From an uncultured beta proteobacterium (GTDB lineage: Bacteria; Pseudomonadota; Gammaproteobacteria; Burkholderiales; Rhodocyclaceae): 11,283 nucleotides of DNA. Positions 8,023-11,283 of the stretch are shown here, piece by piece (positions within the stretch are counted from its first letter, which is position 1; each line of letters starts with the position of its first letter). Both the position numbers and the translations under genes were made by a program. The notes below the pieces were generated by a model, which was given only the letters and a program-made list of their open reading frames with translations, searched no databases and was not told the origin of the DNA. The stretch is from NCBI GenBank assembly GCA_903917505.1, contig CAIXAY010000514.1:1-11283 (forward strand). Reading direction: 5' to 3'.

Positions 8023-8073
8023 AAGCGCCTGCGTCGGCCGACGCAGGCCTTGGCGAGCGGCGAGCAGGCGCTT
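8023..8073. repeat. 10-bp inverted repeat overlapping the palindrome
   Basis: AAGCGCCTGC (8023-8032) and GCAGGCGCTT (8064-8073) are perfect inverted arms 31 nt apart. The left arm shares bases 8027-8032 with the 22-bp palindrome, so the same sequence can pair with either of two partners. The two stems cannot form together. Confidence 0.6.
8027..8048. repeat. Perfect 22-bp palindrome
   Basis: GCCTGCGTCGG is followed directly by its exact reverse complement. As RNA it would form a 9-bp stem with a GGCC loop on either strand. It lies 77 nt upstream of the radical-SAM start and 165 nt upstream of the sensor start. No T-run follows on the plus strand; GCTTTG follows on the minus strand. It could be a protein-binding dyad, a leader hairpin or a REP-like element. 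Confidence 0.7.
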
Positions 8074-8213
8074 GACTATTTCGATGAAGCCGGCGCGCAA
8101 AGCTGTTAAAGTTGGCTCTGGAAATTGGTCGGCGTATGCCTCTTGAACCGGCTGCTTCTGCCCATAAAGCGCGACATCAAGCATTCCCCTATCGTCAGAA
8201 CGCACACAACGGC

Positions 8214-11200
8214 ATGAACTGGAATTCCTTTCAGCGGCATTCGCTCAAGACCAGAATCACCCTGACGACACTCGGCATCTTTGTCGTGAGCTTGTGGGTC
8301 CTGTCGTTTTACGCCAGCCGGATGTTGCGCGAGGATATGGAACGCCTGCTCGGCGAGCAGCAGTTTTCCACCGTGTCACTGCTCGCCGCGCAAATCGATC
8401 GCGAGTTCGAAAACCGGCGCAGAGCCCTGGAAAAAGTTGGCGAAGCCGCTGCGCAAGTCATGCGCAAGAATCCCGCGGTGATTCAGAAGTTCATCGAGCA
8501 GCGTCTGACCCTGCAGATTCTCTTCAACGGCGGGCTGATCGTTCTTGGTGCCGACGGCACGGCCATCGCCGATTTCCCCTTGTCGGCCGGACGGATCGGC
8601 GGCGGCGTGCTGGACAGCGAAGATTTCGGCACGGTACTCAAGCAGGGCAAGCCGGCGATCAGCCAGCCGGCATTGGGCAAGACGCTGAAAAGCCCGGCTT
8701 TTGGAACGACCTTGAAGAGCCCGGTTTTCAGCATGACCGTACCGCTGCGCAATGAAGCCGGCGAAATCGTCGGCGCGCTCGCCGGCGTGACCAGCCTCGG
8801 CATCCCGAATTTTCTCGACCAGGTCACCGAGAACAGTTACGGCCAGACGGGCGGTTATCTGCTCGTCGCGCCGGCCTATCGGCTGATCGTCACCGCGACC
8901 GACAAGAACCGCATCATGGAGAAGATAGGCACGACCGGCATCAGCCCCTTGATCGATCGATTCCTCCATGGCCATGAAGGATCGGGGGTAACCCTGAGTC
9001 CGCAGGGCATTGAAGTGCTGGCCTCGGCCAAGACCATCCCGGCGGCCGGCTGGTATGTGGCGGCCGTGCTGCCGACCGCGGAAGCCTTTGCCCCGATTCG
9101 CGACATGCAGCAGCGCATGCTCCTGGCGACCATCCTGCTGACGCTGCTGGCGGCCGGGCTGACCTGGTGGCTGCTGCGGCGCCAGCTTGCACCGCTGCTG
9201 GCCACCGTCGAGACGCTGGCGCTGATGTCGGACACCAGGCAAGCACTGCAGACCTTGCCGGTGAATCAACAGGATGAAATCGGCCAGCTGATCGGCGGCT
9301 TCAACCGTTTGCTGAAGACGCTGGGGCAGCGTGAAGCGGTGCTCAATCAAGTCCTCGATACGGCCAGCGTGGCGATCTTCCTGGTCGACCCGCAAGGGCG
9401 TATCACGCAAGCCAACCGGTGCATGGCCGAGATGTTCGGATATGGGCCCGAGCAACTGGTGGGCATGGAATACGTCGCGCTGGTGCATCCTTCGGAACGC
9501 GGCATCGCGCGCGAGCGGATACGGGTGCTGCTGGACAACACGCTGCCGCTGATCGATATCGATCGGCTTTATTGGCGCGCCGACCAGAGCGAGTTCTGGG
9601 GTCACCTGACCGGCAAGCTCTTTCGCGACGCCACGGGGGAATACTGCGGACTGGTCGGCGTGATCGCCGACATCAGCGTGCGCAAGCGCGCCGAGCAGTC
9701 GCTGCTGCGCAGCAAGGCGCAGTACGACAATCTGGTGTCCAAGATTTCCGTCGGCATTTATACCCTGCGCAGCACGCCTGCCGGGCATCGCGCGCTCGAC
9801 TATGCCAGCCCGCGCATGGCGGAAATCCTCGGGATGAGCAGCGCCAGCCTGCTCGCCGACGCCGAAGCGATCACCGGCGCCATTCATCCCGACGATAGAG
9901 CGGCCTTCGTCGAAGCCGATCAGCGCGCGCTGCGACAAGGGCAGCCGTTCGACTGGACCGGCCGCATCCTCGACGGCGCAACGGTCAAGTGGCTGCACAT
10001 CACGTCCACGCCGGAATTCCTTGAAAATGATGATGTCTTGTGGCACGGCCTGATCGTCGACGTCAGCGAGCGCATGCAGGCCGAGGAAAAGCTGCATCTT
10101 GCGGCCAGCGTTTTCACGCACGCGCGCGAAGCCATCCTGATCACCGACGCCGACGGGACGATCATCGACGTCAACGGTTCGTTCACGCGCCTGACCGGTT
10201 ACCGCCGCGACGAAATCCTCGGCGACAATCCGCGCCTCCTGAGTTCGGGCCGCCAGGACAAGGCATTCTTCGCGGCGCTCTGGCAGGAGTTGATCGAGAA
10301 GGGCTACTGGCACGGCGAAATCTGGAACCGGCGCAAGAGCGGCGAGGTGTTCGCGACGATGCAGACGATCAGCGCGGTGCGCGATGAACTCGGGCACACG
10401 CGCCAGTACGTCGGCCTCTTTTCCGACATCACGGCGATCAAGACACACGAAAAGCAGCTCGAACACATGGCCCATTACGACGTGCTGACGACGCTGCCCA
10501 ATCGCGTGCTGCTGGCGGCCCGCCTGCATCAGGCCATGGCCCAGGCGAAGCGGCGCAAGCAGCGGCTGGCGGTGGTCTATCTCGACCTCGACGGCTTCAA
10601 GGCGATCAACGACAAGCACGGGCACAAGACCGGCGACCAGCTGCTGATGGCCCTGGCCGCGCGCATGCAGCGCACGCTGCGCGAAGGCGACACGCTGGCC
10701 CGCCTGGGCGGCGACGAGTTCGTCGCCGTGCTCTTCGATCTCGACAACGCCACCGCCTGTGTGCCGATGCTCAACCGGCTGCTCGCTGCCGCCGCCGAAG
10801 CGGTTCCGGTCGACAGTTTCACCCTGCAGGTTTCGGCGAGCCTCGGGGTGACCTTCTATCCACAAGCCGAAGAAGTCGATGCCGACCAACTGCTGCGCCA
10901 GGCCGACCAGGCCATGTATCAGGCCAAGCTGGCCGGCAAGAACCGCTTCCACATCTTCGACGCCGACCAGGATCGCAGCGTGCGCGGCCATCATGAAGGG
11001 CTGGAGCAGATCCGCCGCGCGCTGACGGCGCGCGAGTTCGTCCTGTACTACCAGCCCAAGGTCAATATGCGGACCGGCGCGGTGATCGGCGCCGAGGCGT
11101 TGATCCGCTGGCAACACCCGGAACGCGGCCTGTTGCCGCCGGCGGTGTTCCTGCCGGTCATGGAGAATCATCCGCTGGCCATCGAAACCGGCGAGTGGGT

Positions 11201-11283
11201 GATCGCCACGGCCTTGCGGCAAATCGAAGTCTGGCATGCGGCGGGGATGGACATGCCGCTCAGCGTGAACGTCGGCGCTTACC
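8214..11283 (+). CDS. Membrane sensor with Cache, three PAS, GGDEF and EAL domains (3' truncated)
   Basis: This protein probably makes and/or breaks down cyclic di-GMP in response to a periplasmic signal. The visible part is 1023 residues and continues past the window. Order: TM1 (about 13-35), a periplasmic Cache-like domain (36-300, with SYGQTGGYLLVAP), TM2 (302-324), a HAMP-like linker, PAS1 (about 375-492), PAS2 (501-625), PAS3 (630-745), GGDEF (746-915) and the beginning of EAL (from about 925). The GGDEF motif is intact at 832-836. An RxxD inhibitory site (Arg823-Asp826) sits five residues before it, suggesting an active, product-inhibited diguanylate cyclase. The EAL signature is intact at 961-963, but most of that domain lies outside, so phosphodiesterase activity cannot be judged. 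I chose ATG 8214, just before TM1. ATG 8136 is in frame and would add 26 residues lacking known features; neither start has a clear ribosome binding site. It is transcribed away from the methyltransferase genes. Confidence 0.93.
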   Translation, partial: MNWNSFQRHSLKTRITLTTLGIFVVSLWVLSFYASRMLREDMERLLGEQQFSTVSLLAAQIDREFENRRRALEKVGEAAAQVMRKNPAVIQKFIEQRLTLQILFNGGLIVLGADGTAIADFPLSAGRIGGGVLDSEDFGTVLKQGKPAISQPALGKTLKSPAFGTTLKSPVFSMTVPLRNEAGEIVGALAGVTSLGIPNFLDQVTENSYGQTGGYLLVAPAYRLIVTATDKNRIMEKIGTTGISPLIDRFLHGHEGSGVTLSPQGIEVLASAKTIPAAGWYVAAVLPTAEAFAPIRDMQQRMLLATILLTLLAAGLTWWLLRRQLAPLLATVETLALMSDTRQALQTLPVNQQDEIGQLIGGFNRLLKTLGQREAVLNQVLDTASVAIFLVDPQGRITQANRCMAEMFGYGPEQLVGMEYVALVHPSERGIARERIRVLLDNTLPLIDIDRLYWRADQSEFWGHLTGKLFRDATGEYCGLVGVIADISVRKRAEQSLLRSKAQYDNLVSKISVGIYTLRSTPAGHRALDYASPRMAEILGMSSASLLADAEAITGAIHPDDRAAFVEADQRALRQGQPFDWTGRILDGATVKWLHITSTPEFLENDDVLWHGLIVDVSERMQAEEKLHLAASVFTHAREAILITDADGTIIDVNGSFTRLTGYRRDEILGDNPRLLSSGRQDKAFFAALWQELIEKGYWHGEIWNRRKSGEVFATMQTISAVRDELGHTRQYVGLFSDITAIKTHEKQLEHMAHYDVLTTLPNRVLLAARLHQAMAQAKRRKQRLAVVYLDLDGFKAINDKHGHKTGDQLLMALAARMQRTLREGDTLARLGGDEFVAVLFDLDNATACVPMLNRLLAAAAEAVPVDSFTLQVSASLGVTFYPQAEEVDADQLLRQADQAMYQAKLAGKNRFHIFDADQDRSVRGHHEGLEQIRRALTAREFVLYYQPKVNMRTGAVIGAEALIRWQHPERGLLPPAVFLPVMENHPLAIETGEWVIATALRQIEVWHAAGMDMPLSVNVGAY
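8676..8729 (+). repeat. In-frame tandem repeat of nine codons in the sensor domain
   Basis: Two adjacent 27-nt units encode GKTLKSPAF and GTTLKSPVF. They match at 20 of 27 bases by my count, with many of the differences at third positions, so the duplication looks old and kept by selection on the protein. It lies in the periplasmic Cache-like domain at residues 155-172 of the sensor. Confidence 0.6.

Larger units (their letters stand above)
7950..8213. other. Divergent intergenic region
   Basis: This 264-base gap separates the minus-strand radical-SAM gene from the plus-strand sensor gene, so it should hold both promoters. I see no convincing -35/-10 pair on either strand. A TTGACT at 8072-8077 has no -10 at proper distance. 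On the minus strand a TAGCAT (7964 to 7959) sits 9 nt before the radical-SAM ATG, which would fit a leaderless transcript, but no -35 accompanies it. The region holds a perfect 22-bp palindrome, an overlapping 10-bp inverted repeat and a 10-bp CCGGGCCCGG palindrome (7971-7980). GC content falls to about 52% from 8101 onward. Confidence 0.6.

Noticed and set aside
8072..8110. Sigma-70 promoter with TTGACT as -35
   Set aside because: The only AT-rich hexamer downstream (GTTAAA, 8105-8110) is 27 bases away, far beyond the normal spacer.
8113..8129. Sigma-54-like promoter (TGG...TTGG) before the sensor gene
   Set aside because: The spacing between the GG and the downstream element is off by one and the -12 element lacks GC, so the match is too poor.
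6934..8205. Second minus-strand frame across the radical-SAM gene and the intergenic region
   Set aside because: It covers the radical-SAM gene in another frame and is Arg/Ala/Pro-rich. The frame with the CxxxCxxC motif is the real one.
8136..8213. Upstream ATG adding 26 residues to the sensor protein
   Set aside because: It is in frame but has no clear ribosome binding site, and the added peptide has no features. ATG 8214 places TM1 normally. It is kept as an alternative, not excluded.
8376..11237. A 953-codon open frame on the minus strand
   Set aside because: It lies entirely opposite the sensor gene. The plus frame encodes recognisable PAS, GGDEF and EAL domains, while the minus frame is a His/Gln/Arg/Gly-rich product with no known domain, as expected from antisense of high-GC codons.

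Overview
The window is high-GC bacterial DNA, roughly 70% GC in most coding parts by eye. It has Gram-negative envelope genes: two RND efflux pumps, an outer-membrane lipoprotein channel and a membrane-bound GGDEF/EAL sensor. Gene content and style suggest a betaproteobacterium, perhaps of the Rhodocyclales/Azoarcus-Thauera type. That placement is inference only, since no rRNA or other marker is present.

Region 1 (1-6145, + strand) is the end of a tightly packed efflux operon. It holds the last 133 codons of an AcrB/MexB-type RND pump, a NodT/OprM-type outer-membrane lipoprotein channel, an MdtA-like periplasmic adaptor and a complete MdtB/MdtC-type RND pump. Junctions are an 8-nt overlap, a 1-nt gap and a 4-nt ATGA overlap, so the genes are almost certainly co-transcribed. 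The layout suggests two different RND pumps sharing one outer-membrane channel. Only one MdtB/C-type pump is seen here, whereas the classical mdtABC set has two.

Region 2 (6146-7949, - strand) is a two-gene methyltransferase unit: a radical-SAM RlmN/Cfr-family RNA methyltransferase followed, with an 8-nt overlap, by a class I SAM-dependent methyltransferase of unknown substrate. Its last stop codon directly abuts the stop of the converging efflux operon, with no bases between. A short hairpin in the last codons of the RND gene is the only terminator-like structure there.

Region 3 (7950-8213) is a divergent intergenic region. It holds a perfect 22-bp palindrome and a third arm that could pair with the same sequence, giving two mutually exclusive stems. 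GC falls to about 52% over 8101-8280.

Region 4 (8214 to the window end, + strand) is a large multidomain cyclic-di-GMP protein cut off by the window edge: TM, periplasmic Cache-like sensor, TM, HAMP-like linker, three PAS domains, GGDEF with an I-site, and the start of an EAL domain. A long open frame on the opposite strand across this gene is a shadow and should not be annotated.

No tRNA, rRNA, CRISPR array, insertion sequence or phage gene was seen. I found no clearly novel system. The best leads are the alternative-pairing palindrome region, the divergent RlmN/Cfr-like enzyme coupled to a second methyltransferase, and the two-pump efflux layout.
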